A stretch of 64,000 nucleotides of DNA from JABHIE01 sp964584805 (lineage in GTDB: Bacteria > Planctomycetota > UBA1135). Below the pieces are notes generated by a model that saw only the letters and a list, made by a program, of their open reading frames with translations, was not told the DNA's origin and made no database searches. Where the stretch lies: positions 1-64,000 of the forward strand of contig CAZPAY010000011.1 of assembly GCA_964584805.1 (NCBI GenBank). The letters run 5' to 3'. Positions within the stretch are counted from its first letter, which is position 1, and the number at the start of each line of letters is the position of its first letter. A program made the translations under genes and the position numbers. Of this stretch, positions 25,179-34,625 are shown one piece after another.

Positions 25179-28100
25179 AACTCCTGCGCGAAACACCGTC
25201 GTATCAAGACCTATTGAAACGATGGAAAAAGCACAAGGCCGGCGCACCCTTGCGATGGGGTGGGTTGTGGGGTTCGTCAAAGGCCTGCCTCAGCGCAGCA
25301 CTTTCCGCAGACAGTAAAACGCCGACGCTCATCATCGTGCCCGACGCGCAAACCGCAGAGCTCGCCCTTGATGACCTCGCCGTTTTCGGTGCAGCGCATA
25401 CGCTCTTCCCCGCGCGCGAAGCTCGGCTCGGCGCCGAGGCGGATGTTTTGCGCGACCGACATCACGCACTAGAGCTCGTCAACCGAAAAGGTTTCGCCGG
25501 CGTTTTAATTGCACCACTTCCCGCCTTGCTGCAGCCCGTCCCTGCGGCGGGCGACACGAGTCAGTTTTTGCAATTCGATCAAGACATGACGCTCGACCCA
25601 GACGAGTTGATGCGCTTACTCGTCGCCGCTGATTTTGAGCGCGTGCCAGCGATTGCGAACCCTGGTGAATTCGCGCGACGCGGGGACATTTTAGATTTCT
25701 TCGCGCCCGCAATCGGCGAGCCACTTCGTCTCGAATTCATGGACGATGAGTTGGAGAGCATGCGCGTTTTTGACCTCGGGACGCAACGCACGCGTCATGT
25801 CTTAAAGCACGTAAAAGTACCTTTAGCGCATGATTTGGACGAATTCGCCTCGGCGAACGACACGATGCCGCTTGAGCGTTTCCCGAAAAACCTGCGCGTG
25901 TTGCGTTGGTCGCCTGCCGGAATTGACGACGCAGCCATTCGCCTACGCATGCAAGGTGAGCTTGCAGTGAAATCGCTTGAGCGTTTAAAAAAGCAGCTCA
26001 CAAAACGCGCTGTCCTTGAAATTGCCTCGCTCCCCGGTCACGACGGCAGCCTCACAACTCTATCCGTCGAAGAATATTGCCAGGGCGTGCCGACCGGCTC
26101 CTGCCTGCTCGCCGACCGCGCCGCCGACGGCGAGCGGGCTTGGGTTATCTGCTCAACGGATGCCGAGTCGGATCGACTTGGGCAAATTCTGAAAGACGGA
26201 AGCCATTTACCTGAACTCTTAAACACCACGATTGGAGGCCTCTCTAAGGGTTTCCGCATCCCCGAAGCACGCCTCACGGTCTTGCACCACCGAGAATTCG
26301 TTCCGGGCCATGGCGCGCATCGGCCAAAACCTCGCACGCGAAAATCTCGCGACACGGAAGCCATCCCTAATGTGCTCGCTTTGCGGCCGGGTGATTTAGT
26401 CGTGCATGTGGTGCACGGTTTGGCGCGCTACCGCGGGCTCGACGAGGGTGGCCGCGCAGGTCAACAAGATGTGATGATGCTTGAGTTTGATCAGGGCGCA
26501 ACTTTGCAAGTGCCTGTGTCGCGCGTCGACATGGTTGAGCGCTACATCGGCGCGGGCGGCAGCAACGACCCAAAGCTTGATCGCCTCGGCTCAGGGAGTT
26601 TTGAAAAACGCCGACTCAAAGTCGAAGCCGCCGTGGAGGACCTTGCCGCGGAAATGCTCGAAACGCAGGCGAAACGCAAGGCAGACCCTGGTTTCGCATT
26701 TCCTGAACCCGGTGAAGATCAGCGCGAGTTCGAAGCTTCCTTCCCTTGGGAAGACACTCCCGACCAAGCGCAAGGCACGCGTGAAATCCACGACGACCTT
26801 GGTTTGCCGCGCGCCATGGACCGCCTACTTTGCGGTGATGTCGGTTATGGCAAAACCGAACTCGCCGCACGCGCTGCATTCCGCGCCATCAGTGCTGGCA
26901 AACAAGTCGCCATGCTCGTGCCGACGACGGTATTGGCCGAGCAACACGCCAACTCCTTACGGCAACGATTTGCAGATTGGCCGATTGTGATTCGCAAACT
27001 TTCACGGCTCGTTAGCAACGCCGAAAAACGCGAAACCATCGAGGGCATCGCAGATGGCTCTGTCGATTTTGTCGTCGGCACGCATCGCATCTTGTCCAAG
27101 GATGTTGAATACGACCGACTCGGCCTTGTCATCATTGATGAGGAACAGCGGTTCGGCGTGCGCCACAAAGAGCAACTCAAGAAAAAACGCGCGCAAGTTG
27201 ATGTGCTGACTTTGACCGCGACGCCAGTGCCGCGCACGCTACATATGGCACTCGCTGGCATCCGCGACATCACTTCGCTCTCGACCGCACCGCGCGGACG
27301 CCAAGAGATTCACACCGAAATACGCTACGACGACGAGCTGCCATTCCTGTCAAAAGAAATTGCGCGTGAGATGGATCGCGGTGGGCAAATTTTCTGGCTG
27401 CACAATCGCGTCAAAGATTTGGAATTAATGGCCGAGCGTGCGCGACGCATGGTTCCCAGCGCGCGAGTCGTGACAGGCCATGGGCAAATGGAGCCGCGCG
27501 AATTGGAAAAAACGATGTTGGCTTTCGTGCAGCACGAGGCAGACATCCTGATGGCAACGACCATCATCGAGAGCGGCATCGATATCCCCAATGCCAACAC
27601 AATGATTATTTCCGACGCGCATCGCCACGGGCTGGCCAATCTTCACCAGTTGCGTGGGCGAATCGGGCGCGCTGAAAATCGCGGATACTGCTACTTGCTC
27701 ATTCCCCGGGGGCATCCACTTCCGCAAGACGCACGGCGGCGGCTCAAGGCGATTGAAGAGTTGCGCTATCTCGGCGCTGGCTTTCAGGTCGCACTGCGCG
27801 ATTTGGAAATCCGCGGTGCGGGCAATTTACTCGGCAGTGAGCAATCTGGGCACATCAACGCCGTCGGGTACGAAACTTACCGACGGCTGCTCAGCCAGGC
27901 CGTTGCTCGGCTCAAGACCGAGGGCGAAGTCGAAGCGGCCGGAATCGCGCCTGCCTGCGATATATCTATCGGCGTCACGGCCGCACTCAGCCCAGAATTC
28001 ATTCCTGACGAAGAGGCCCGGCTCGAAATCCTTCGCGAAATGGATCGCATCCGCCGGCCGGAACAAATCGACAGCATTTTGGATGCCATCCGCGACCGTT

Positions 28101-28396
28101 TTGGCCCCCCACCCAAAGAAGTGCGTGCGCTGGCCCGCGTGTTTTTCTTGAAGCATCGGCTCGGTGCGCTGGGGCTGTCGGCGATTCAACATATTGACGA
28201 CCACCTGCTTTGCCACCTGCGTGGCGCGCGGAAATTCGAGCGCGCGATGAAGAAGCAACCCATCGATTTGCGGATTTTGACCCCACGACGAGCCAATTGG
28301 ATGCTCAAATCGGGCATCCATACCCCAAACCGCATCCTTGAGATGCTATTCCGTACGGCTTCTGCTTGCCGTCCGCCCGCAAATAAGCGAAAATAG
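25169..28396 (+). CDS. mfd: Transcription-repair coupling factor Mfd
   Basis: A 1075-residue DNA translocase that removes stalled RNA polymerase and recruits UvrA. Order: a degenerate UvrB-like region (1-350), the CarD-like polymerase-interacting domain (LRPGDLVVHVVHGLARYRGL, about 400-470), RecG-like helicase lobes with LLCGDVGYGKTELAAR (about 553), IIDEEQRFGVRHKEQLK, LTATPVPRTLHMAL and QLRGRIGRAENRGYCYLL, and a C-terminal TRCF regulatory domain. It is somewhat shorter than the usual 1150 residues, mostly through a reduced N-terminal module. It is translated from an ATG inside the end of rnc. Confidence 0.95.
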   Translation: MPVKLLRETPSYQDLLKRWKKHKAGAPLRWGGLWGSSKACLSAALSADSKTPTLIIVPDAQTAELALDDLAVFGAAHTLFPAREARLGAEADVLRDRHHALELVNRKGFAGVLIAPLPALLQPVPAAGDTSQFLQFDQDMTLDPDELMRLLVAADFERVPAIANPGEFARRGDILDFFAPAIGEPLRLEFMDDELESMRVFDLGTQRTRHVLKHVKVPLAHDLDEFASANDTMPLERFPKNLRVLRWSPAGIDDAAIRLRMQGELAVKSLERLKKQLTKRAVLEIASLPGHDGSLTTLSVEEYCQGVPTGSCLLADRAADGERAWVICSTDAESDRLGQILKDGSHLPELLNTTIGGLSKGFRIPEARLTVLHHREFVPGHGAHRPKPRTRKSRDTEAIPNVLALRPGDLVVHVVHGLARYRGLDEGGRAGQQDVMMLEFDQGATLQVPVSRVDMVERYIGAGGSNDPKLDRLGSGSFEKRRLKVEAAVEDLAAEMLETQAKRKADPGFAFPEPGEDQREFEASFPWEDTPDQAQGTREIHDDLGLPRAMDRLLCGDVGYGKTELAARAAFRAISAGKQVAMLVPTTVLAEQHANSLRQRFADWPIVIRKLSRLVSNAEKRETIEGIADGSVDFVVGTHRILSKDVEYDRLGLVIIDEEQRFGVRHKEQLKKKRAQVDVLTLTATPVPRTLHMALAGIRDITSLSTAPRGRQEIHTEIRYDDELPFLSKEIAREMDRGGQIFWLHNRVKDLELMAERARRMVPSARVVTGHGQMEPRELEKTMLAFVQHEADILMATTIIESGIDIPNANTMIISDAHRHGLANLHQLRGRIGRAENRGYCYLLIPRGHPLPQDARRRLKAIEELRYLGAGFQVALRDLEIRGAGNLLGSEQSGHINAVGYETYRRLLSQAVARLKTEGEVEAAGIAPACDISIGVTAALSPEFIPDEEARLEILREMDRIRRPEQIDSILDAIRDRFGPPPKEVRALARVFFLKHRLGALGLSAIQHIDDHLLCHLRGARKFERAMKKQPIDLRILTPRRANWMLKSGIHTPNRILEMLFRTASACRPPANKRK

Positions 28397-28439
28397 GCGC
28401 TTTCCCGCACTTAACCCTGCGTTTGAAACAAACAAGGAA

Positions 28440-29612
28440 ATGATTACGACCCTACTCCTCGCTGCGGTTTTTCCGCAGATTGGCTTCATTGACCATACGC
28501 CAGAATCCGCCCGCGTTAGCGTGCCTGCACGCACTGCCCCAGCTCAAGCGGCTGACCAGACGGCTGCGGCCGTCGCGCAGACATCCCCTGACAATCCAAG
28601 TGGCTCATCCGCGCCTGATTCTTTTCAAATCATTAATGGCACGGTTCTGATTGTGAATGACCAAGTTTTGACCGAACTGGAAATTCATCAGTTGATGCTT
28701 CAAATGAAGCTCGACCCCAATTTCGCCGGCGCCGGCGACGCGATGCTTTATCACCAGGCCTCGCTTGATTTGGCTCAAGAGGTCCTCTTTAGCGAGGGCG
28801 CCACAATGTCTGGTTTTACACGGGAAATCATTACTCCCTATGTGATGACCCATTTTCAAGATGCCGTCCAACGCTCTGGCTCCATTCCGGCTTACCAACA
28901 ACATTTGGCCAAACGCGGCACCAATATGCAAGCTGAGCGCGACAAACTATTTCGCAGCACCTTGTCTGATCTTTATCAGGGACAAATATTTGGCTACCAG
29001 CCGGTAAACGGAAAAAGATTTCTTGAACAAATCTACTCGAGCCCCGAGGCCATTTTTGCTTCCTATCACGAAGACCCGAGTCGTTTTCACCAGCCCGCGG
29101 CGGTGACGGCCCAAATCATCATGGTTGCAGACAACAAGCAGCCCGCGGAAAAGGTCATCCGCCAGTTGCGGGAAGAAATCCTAAGCGACGCTTCGACCTT
29201 CGATACTGTTGCGAAAACGCATTCTCTCTATCACAAAGACACGGCCGGTTTGACTGAGTCGATTGATCCATCGACCTCTTCCTTTTCGCCGCCCGTGCGC
29301 GAGTACCTTGCCGTGGGTGAAGTGGGCGTTGTTTCCGAGCCCATAACGGATGGCCGCCTGTGGTATCTCGTCAAGATTCTTGAGTCTAATCCAGCCGGGA
29401 TTCAGTCATTTGACAAGGCGCAAGCACTTATAAGGCAAGAACTTAAAAACAAGCAGCGTGCGCAAATCCTGTTTGACTCCATCCAATCGCTGAGAAAAAA
29501 ATGCCATATTTGGCTTAGCCCCAACCACCAAGGTCTTCTTGACATGGTTGAATTCCGCTATGCCCAAGCTTTAGACCGGATGGCCCCGCCAGAAGAAGGC
29601 ACTAGCTTTTAA
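28440..29612 (+). CDS. PpiC/SurA-like periplasmic peptidyl-prolyl isomerase
   Basis: A 390-residue exported folding factor. A hydrophobic N-terminus (MITTLLLAAVFPQIGF) acts as a signal, followed by an Ala/Pro/Gln-rich linker to about residue 55. INGTVLIVNDQVLTELEIHQLM is the start of a SurA-type chaperone domain. A parvulin-type rotamase domain lies at about residues 215-320 (AVTAQIIMVADN, FDTVAKTHSLYHKDTAG, VREYLAVGEVGVVSEPI, WYLVKILES), then a final helix. The start is ATG 28440 with AAGGA very close upstream; an earlier in-frame ATG inside mfd is less likely. It probably helps outer-membrane protein assembly. Confidence 0.82.
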   Translation: MITTLLLAAVFPQIGFIDHTPESARVSVPARTAPAQAADQTAAAVAQTSPDNPSGSSAPDSFQIINGTVLIVNDQVLTELEIHQLMLQMKLDPNFAGAGDAMLYHQASLDLAQEVLFSEGATMSGFTREIITPYVMTHFQDAVQRSGSIPAYQQHLAKRGTNMQAERDKLFRSTLSDLYQGQIFGYQPVNGKRFLEQIYSSPEAIFASYHEDPSRFHQPAAVTAQIIMVADNKQPAEKVIRQLREEILSDASTFDTVAKTHSLYHKDTAGLTESIDPSTSSFSPPVREYLAVGEVGVVSEPITDGRLWYLVKILESNPAGIQSFDKAQALIRQELKNKQRAQILFDSIQSLRKKCHIWLSPNHQGLLDMVEFRYAQALDRMAPPEEGTSF

Positions 29613-29698
29613 GCCCCGGGCGGAAAATGCCGCCTAGAATACGCAACTTGTGTGAACCGCCCCACCTGTAGCGCGTTTGCCCCATAGGGAATAAAACC

Positions 29699-31279
29699 AT
29701 GGCTGAAGAATACTACGAAGAAGAATACGACACGCACCGTCACTGGGATAATGAGGTTTCGTTTAACGATGTCCTCGCCGAGCAGCTGAAAAAAGCGCCT
29801 TACTTAATCGGTTCCATCCTGGTCCACGGCATTATCGGTATTTTGATTTCCAGCTGGATTTTGCTCACGAGCACCACTTCTGAAGTGCCTGAAATCCAGA
29901 TGGCGCAAGCCCCTCCGCCTCCCGAGGTCGAGGAAGAAGAGCCGCCACCGCCCGAAGAAATCGAAGAAGTCATCGAAGAGCCTGTCCTGCAAGACACGGA
30001 ACTTGATGAGGTAGTTGAGCAAGAAACCCTCGAAGAAACTGGCGATCCCGATTTTGATTCTGACGCGCCATTTGACCAAGATGCCTGGAACAACGATGTT
30101 GGCCTTGGCGGCGGCGGTGGCGGTAAATACGGCAAGCGCGGTGGCCGCGGCGGCAAGCGCGGCGGCACGGCTACGGAGAAGGCTGTTTCGGCGGCACTCA
30201 AGTGGCTGGCTGACCACCAAGATGCAGATGGCTTCTGGGATGCTGACGACTTCATGTATCAAGACAAGTTCGATGACAAGCCCCCGTCTGACGGCAAGGG
30301 CAACAGCATCAATGATGTCGGCCTTACTGGGCTTTCCCTCCTTGCCTTCCAAGGCAACGGCAACACGATGGCCACCGGCAAATACAAAGAAAATGTTGGT
30401 CGCGGCATTGCTTGGTTGAAAAATGAGCAAGACGACGAAGGCCTAATTGGCGAAGAGCACGGCGAATCTACGCTCTACAACCACTCCGTTGCCACCATGG
30501 CACTTGGCGAGGCTTACTACTTCTCCAACCAATCACCTACCCTCCGCAAGCCTATGAAAAACGCGGTTAAAGTGATTGTGAATGCTCGTAACGCTTACAT
30601 GGGTTGGCGCTACAACCTTGAGCCAACGGGTGCGAATGACAGCTCCATCACGGGCTGGATGGTCTTCGCTCTCAAGACCGCTCAAGACAGCAAGATTAAG
30701 GTCGGCAAAGATGTTTTCTTAGGCGCTGAAGAAGTGTTTAATTCACTTACCGACACAAACACTGGGCGTACCGGATACACCTTTGAGGCCAACGGCGGCG
30801 GGGTTGGTTCTTACCCATCTCGGCGTACTCACCTCATGGATAAGTTCCCCGGCCACAAATCAGAAGCTCTCACGGCTGTTGCGCTTCTATGCCGCATTTT
30901 CATGACCGACACTCAAAAGGTCAAGAAATGGAAAGATCACCCGCAGTACGAAATTCTCCAAAAGCAAGCTGATTTGCTCAAGGCAAAGCTGCCCGTCTGG
31001 GACGAACAGGCTGGCACCATCGACCTCTACTACTGGTACTACGCAACTTTTGCCCTCAACCAATGGGGTGAAGACCACTGGAAGCAATGGAAAAAGGCGA
31101 TTGAGAAAGCTCTCGTTCCTAATCAGCGTCTCAAAGACGAGAAAGACAACTTTTACGGCTCTTGGGATCCGCAAAACGCAGCCTGGGGCGAAGACGGCGG
31201 TCGTGTCTACTCCACTGCAATTTGCGCTCTGATTCTTGAGGTCTACTACCGTTACGCTAACGTTTTCGGTTCTCGCTAA
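29699..31279 (+). CDS. TonB-like-anchored terpenoid-cyclase toroid protein
   Basis: A 526-residue protein of planctomycete style. Residues 1-33 are acidic and cytoplasmic; one membrane helix spans about 34-56; residues 66-115 are a Pro/Glu-rich spacer (APPPPEVEEEEPPPPEEI) like that of TonB; 136-156 is a Gly/Lys/Arg stretch; and 158-526 is an alpha/alpha-toroid of the prenyltransferase/squalene-oxidase repeat type (ALKWLADHQDADGFWD, GLTGLSLLAFQGNG, MGWRYNLEPTGANDSSITGWM, FYGSWDPQNAAWG). No DxDD or DCTAE cyclase motif is visible, so binding rather than cyclisation is likely. AGGGA precedes ATG. A terminator follows. The same toroid recurs in the next gene. Confidence 0.8.
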   Translation: MAEEYYEEEYDTHRHWDNEVSFNDVLAEQLKKAPYLIGSILVHGIIGILISSWILLTSTTSEVPEIQMAQAPPPPEVEEEEPPPPEEIEEVIEEPVLQDTELDEVVEQETLEETGDPDFDSDAPFDQDAWNNDVGLGGGGGGKYGKRGGRGGKRGGTATEKAVSAALKWLADHQDADGFWDADDFMYQDKFDDKPPSDGKGNSINDVGLTGLSLLAFQGNGNTMATGKYKENVGRGIAWLKNEQDDEGLIGEEHGESTLYNHSVATMALGEAYYFSNQSPTLRKPMKNAVKVIVNARNAYMGWRYNLEPTGANDSSITGWMVFALKTAQDSKIKVGKDVFLGAEEVFNSLTDTNTGRTGYTFEANGGGVGSYPSRRTHLMDKFPGHKSEALTAVALLCRIFMTDTQKVKKWKDHPQYEILQKQADLLKAKLPVWDEQAGTIDLYYWYYATFALNQWGEDHWKQWKKAIEKALVPNQRLKDEKDNFYGSWDPQNAAWGEDGGRVYSTAICALILEVYYRYANVFGSR

Positions 31280-31302
31280 ACGACTCTCCCGCAAATAGCG
31301 CT

Positions 31303-31331
31303 AGAGCCCGCCATTTTGGCGGGCTCTTTTT
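31303..31331 (+). terminator. Rho-independent terminator
   Basis: AGAGCCCGCC, loop ATTTT, GGCGGGCTCT, then TTTT: a 10-bp GC-rich stem directly followed by T residues, 24 bases after the stop of the TonB-like toroid gene. It implies that the kinase-toroid gene downstream has its own promoter or depends on read-through. Confidence 0.9.
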
Positions 31332-31391
31332 CGTTCTACCCCAAAAGGAAATAAGTGTGTCACGCGTGGCCGTTTTTTACTCTTGGTTAGT

Positions 31392-34235
31392 ATGCGGATT
31401 GAGATTCAAGGCGCTGAGGCCACAACTACCGAAACGCTTTCAGGGCTTACGGTTCTGGGTCGTGAAGCTTGCTGCAACATCCAATTGCCAGACGATTCCG
31501 TTTCTCGGCAGCATTGCGTCATTGAAAAGAGTGATGGCCTCTGGGAGCTCACGGACCTTGATTCTGCCAACGGCACCTGGCTAAACGGTGAGCAAATCTC
31601 TACGGCCATCTTGTCTATCGAAGATGTCATCCAAGTCGGTGATGTACAGATTCGGGTCCTTCAGATTGGCGAAGATGTTGCGGCGAACGCGCCGAAGAAA
31701 AACATGCTCGCAACGGGAGAACACCCGCTGCTTGGCAAAAAGCTCGGCGGCTACACGCCCACCAATGTCTTGGGTTCTGGCTCTTTCGGTGTCGTTTACG
31801 GTGCCACACAAATCAGTCTCGGGCGGCATGTCGCACTGAAAGTCCTCTCGCAAAAACTTGCAGAAGAAGATGAGGCTGTCGAAAAGTTTCTCCAAGAGGC
31901 ACGATACGCGGGCAGTCTAAAGCACCCAAACATCGTTCAGGTCTATGACTGCGGGCGCGATGGCGACAATGTCTATTATTCGATGGAATACTGCCCAGGC
32001 GGTAGCCTAGAAGATCACCTTCAAAAACATGGGCCAATGCCTTGGCAAGATGCACTGCAAGCCACAATGGATTGCCTCCAGGCACTTGACTTTGCAGAAG
32101 AGCAGGGGCTCGTACACCGCGATGTCAAACCAGCTAATTTGATGTTTGATTCCCACGGCTCCGTTCAACTAGCCGACCTCGGCCTGGCGACAACTCAAGC
32201 CGAATCAACGCGCATTTATGGTGGCACTCCTCATTTCATGGCACCGGAATGTTTTGTTAGCGGTGGGCTACCTGACATCCGTAGTGATTTGTATGCCTTG
32301 GGTTGCTCTTTCTTCAAGTTGGTCACCGGCGAGCCCCTCTTCGACCGTGATGGCGTTTCTGCTGTCCTTGATGCCCATCGAGACGACACACCGCCTCAAT
32401 TGTCAGATTTTGATTTAGACATACCCCCCATTGTGAATCAGTTTATGCAGAAAGCCCTGCATAAAAACCCTGACCTGCGTTATTCGTCTGCGCAAGAAAT
32501 GCTACGAGCGGCATTCCGCGTGGAAGGCTTAAAGCCCTTGCCCATTGAAGTGCACACGCGAGGCAACGCCCACGGCGCATCTGATTCCGATGTGCGTTCT
32601 AAACGCTATGCCGCACAAAAGGCCGCGAAAAAAAAGCGCTCCATCGTGACCGTGGCTATTCTGGCAGTGCTTGGTATGGGCAGTCTTTTTGTTTCTCACA
32701 TGATGTCAAAAGCCGAAGAAGCCAGACAGGTCGAGGTTGCCCGCATCACCGCAGAGCGTGTAGCGCAAGAAGCGGAATCGCAACGGGCAAAGGACGAGGC
32801 CTATGTGAAACATAACGAACAAGCGTTCCGCGAAGATTTTGCCTTTCCCGACGCCCTGCGCCCGATTGAGCCACGATTATCTCAGCGTTTGGATTCGGAA
32901 GAAACCTCACAGATTATTGCAGCTAGTTTTGAGAACCGGCTGAAAGGGGCTAACGATAATTCTTTTGCTCGACCGTTGAGCACAGCAGAGTTCTTAACTT
33001 TGAATGCTGAGTTTGCATCTGGCACGAGTTCTTCGATGAGATACATTCGCGGAAAATACGGTAAGCGCGCGCAAAGCGAATATGGGCGAGGCGGAAAGCG
33101 GCGTGGCTCCAAGACCGAAAAGGCTGTCAAATCTGCCCTTCAGTGGCTCTCGGATCATCAAGAAGCCGATGGTTTCTGGGACGCAGACCAGTTCGTGAGC
33201 CGAGACAAATACCCTAATCAACCTCACTCCGATGGAGCCGGTGGCAAGCTATATGATGTCGGCTTAACGGGCCTTTCGCTCCTTGCATTCTTAGGCGCGG
33301 GCAATACGCTCGCCGTGGGCAACCACCGCGAAAATGTTGGCCGCGGTATCGCTTGGTTAAAAAACCAACAACAAGATAATCAGGGTGCAGATGAAGGCCT
33401 CATTGGCAGAGATCTTGGCGAGAGCACTCTCTACAACCATGCGATGGCTACTCAAGCTTTGGGGGAAGCCTGTTACTTCTCCAATCATTCACCTACGCTG
33501 AATTCCGCCCTGACGCGAGCTGTTAGCGTAATCCGCAATTCGCAAAATCCCAAAGGGGGTTGGCGCTATGGCCTATCTCCTAGCGATGCCAATGACAGCT
33601 CTATCACGGCCTGGATGACCTCAGCACTCTTGACCGCGCAAGACTGTGGCGTCAAAGTTCAGCCAGAGGCCTTTCTCGGCGCAAATGTTGTCTTCGACTC
33701 TTTGACCGACTCTTCTACGGGGCGCACGGGATACACCTTTGATGCTAATGGAGGCGGCGTGGGCTCTTTTCCGAGCAGGCGTACAGACCTAATGGACAGG
33801 TTCCCCAGCAACAGATCCGAGTCACTTACGGCTGCTGCGCTTCTCTGCCGGATGCTCATGACTGACACCAAAAAGATTCGTCGATGGGAAGACCACCCTC
33901 AATATGAAATACTCAAGAAGCAAGCCAACCTTCTTTTCAACTGCCTGCCCGTTTGGGATGAGATTGGGGGCCGTATAGATTTTTATTATTGGTACTACGG
34001 GACATACGCCGCAAAGCAATGGGGTGGTGATCAATGGAAGCAATGGAAAAAAGCCATCGAAAAGGCGCTCATTGAGAATCAGCGGCACGAAAACGAGATG
34101 GATAATTTTTATGGCTCATGGAATCCACAAAATGCGGCTTGGGGCGATGACGGTGGTCGCGTTTACTCCACTGCGATGTGCGCTTTAATTCTTGAGGTCA
34201 ATTACCGCTACTCCAGCGTTTTTGCTTTTCGCTAA
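31392..34235 (+). CDS. FHA-Ser/Thr kinase-TM-toroid receptor-like protein
   Basis: A 947-residue fusion. Residues 1-95 are an FHA phosphopeptide-binding domain (LGREACCNIQLPDDSVSRQH, LDSANGTWLNG). About 118-385 is a Hanks-type kinase with all key residues: LGSGSFGVVYG, Lys150 in VALK, HRDVKPANL (242-250), DLG at 262-264 and APE at 284-286. One membrane helix lies at about 417-436, a helical stalk follows, and 573-947 is the same toroid as in the preceding gene, so it is probably extracytoplasmic. The layout suggests a receptor that signals inward. The ATG at 31392 lacks a good ribosome binding site; a TTG three codons earlier is possible. Confidence 0.85.
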   Translation: MRIEIQGAEATTTETLSGLTVLGREACCNIQLPDDSVSRQHCVIEKSDGLWELTDLDSANGTWLNGEQISTAILSIEDVIQVGDVQIRVLQIGEDVAANAPKKNMLATGEHPLLGKKLGGYTPTNVLGSGSFGVVYGATQISLGRHVALKVLSQKLAEEDEAVEKFLQEARYAGSLKHPNIVQVYDCGRDGDNVYYSMEYCPGGSLEDHLQKHGPMPWQDALQATMDCLQALDFAEEQGLVHRDVKPANLMFDSHGSVQLADLGLATTQAESTRIYGGTPHFMAPECFVSGGLPDIRSDLYALGCSFFKLVTGEPLFDRDGVSAVLDAHRDDTPPQLSDFDLDIPPIVNQFMQKALHKNPDLRYSSAQEMLRAAFRVEGLKPLPIEVHTRGNAHGASDSDVRSKRYAAQKAAKKKRSIVTVAILAVLGMGSLFVSHMMSKAEEARQVEVARITAERVAQEAESQRAKDEAYVKHNEQAFREDFAFPDALRPIEPRLSQRLDSEETSQIIAASFENRLKGANDNSFARPLSTAEFLTLNAEFASGTSSSMRYIRGKYGKRAQSEYGRGGKRRGSKTEKAVKSALQWLSDHQEADGFWDADQFVSRDKYPNQPHSDGAGGKLYDVGLTGLSLLAFLGAGNTLAVGNHRENVGRGIAWLKNQQQDNQGADEGLIGRDLGESTLYNHAMATQALGEACYFSNHSPTLNSALTRAVSVIRNSQNPKGGWRYGLSPSDANDSSITAWMTSALLTAQDCGVKVQPEAFLGANVVFDSLTDSSTGRTGYTFDANGGGVGSFPSRRTDLMDRFPSNRSESLTAAALLCRMLMTDTKKIRRWEDHPQYEILKKQANLLFNCLPVWDEIGGRIDFYYWYYGTYAAKQWGGDQWKQWKKAIEKALIENQRHENEMDNFYGSWNPQNAAWGDDGGRVYSTAMCALILEVNYRYSSVFAFR

Positions 34236-34259
34236 TCCGCGGCAAGATCTTCGCAACAA

Positions 34260-34293
34260 AAAAGCGGCAAGGTCAAATGACCTTGCCGCTTTT
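34260..34293. terminator. Bidirectional terminator
   Basis: A 16-bp perfect inverted repeat, AAAAGCGGCAAGGTCA then TGACCTTGCCGCTTTT, with two bases between the arms. The A-run on one side and T-run on the other let it work for both the kinase-toroid gene (plus) and rpsT (minus), which converge here. Confidence 0.92.
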
Positions 34294-34313
34294 GCATCCT
34301 GGGTGTGCTTGAA

Positions 34314-34580
34314 TTAAGCCTTAAGCGCGTTGACCGCTTGGGCCAAGTGTGACTTCTTGTGCGCGCCAGCGTTGGCGTGCAACTGATTCCACTTTACATT
34401 CTTATCGATGTGCTTAGTGGCTTGAACGAAAGCAGCCTCAGCTGCCTCAAGGTTACCGGCCTCGATGGCGGTCATCGTACTTTTGATCCATGTGCGCATT
34501 TCAGAACGGCGCCCACGGTTGCGCTCACGACGCTTAGCGTTACGGATGAGCGTGGCTTTTTGGGATGGTGTGTTTGGCAT
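34314..34580 (-). CDS. rpsT: 30S ribosomal protein S20
   Basis: An 88-residue small ribosomal protein that binds 16S rRNA early in assembly. The sequence is basic and helical with the family pattern SQKATLIRNAKRRERNRGRRSEMRT near the N-terminus and HKNVKWNQ-like DKNVKWNQLHANAGAHKKS at the C-terminus. Length is normal. It ends near the bidirectional terminator and lies 45 bases downstream of the TPR gene on the same strand. Confidence 0.95.
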   Translation of the reverse strand: MPNTPSQKATLIRNAKRRERNRGRRSEMRTWIKSTMTAIEAGNLEAAEAAFVQATKHIDKNVKWNQLHANAGAHKKSHLAQAVNALKA

Positions 34581-34625
34581 TTCTTTACGGTAGTTACCCA
34601 GGAATGGGGCCGAATATTCTACTCG

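Noticed and set aside
29616..29632. GGGCGG/CCGCCT hairpin after the PpiC gene as a terminator
   Set aside because: Short imperfect stem and no T-run afterwards.
29699..31279. Calling the toroid protein a squalene-hopene cyclase or a true TonB
   Set aside because: No cyclase DxDD motif and no TonB C-terminal domain; only the anchor-spacer layout resembles TonB.
31357..31584. 75-codon frame with AAAAGGA before a GTG, overlapping the FHA coding region
   Set aside because: It runs out of frame through a clear FHA domain; kept only as a possible source of translation interference.
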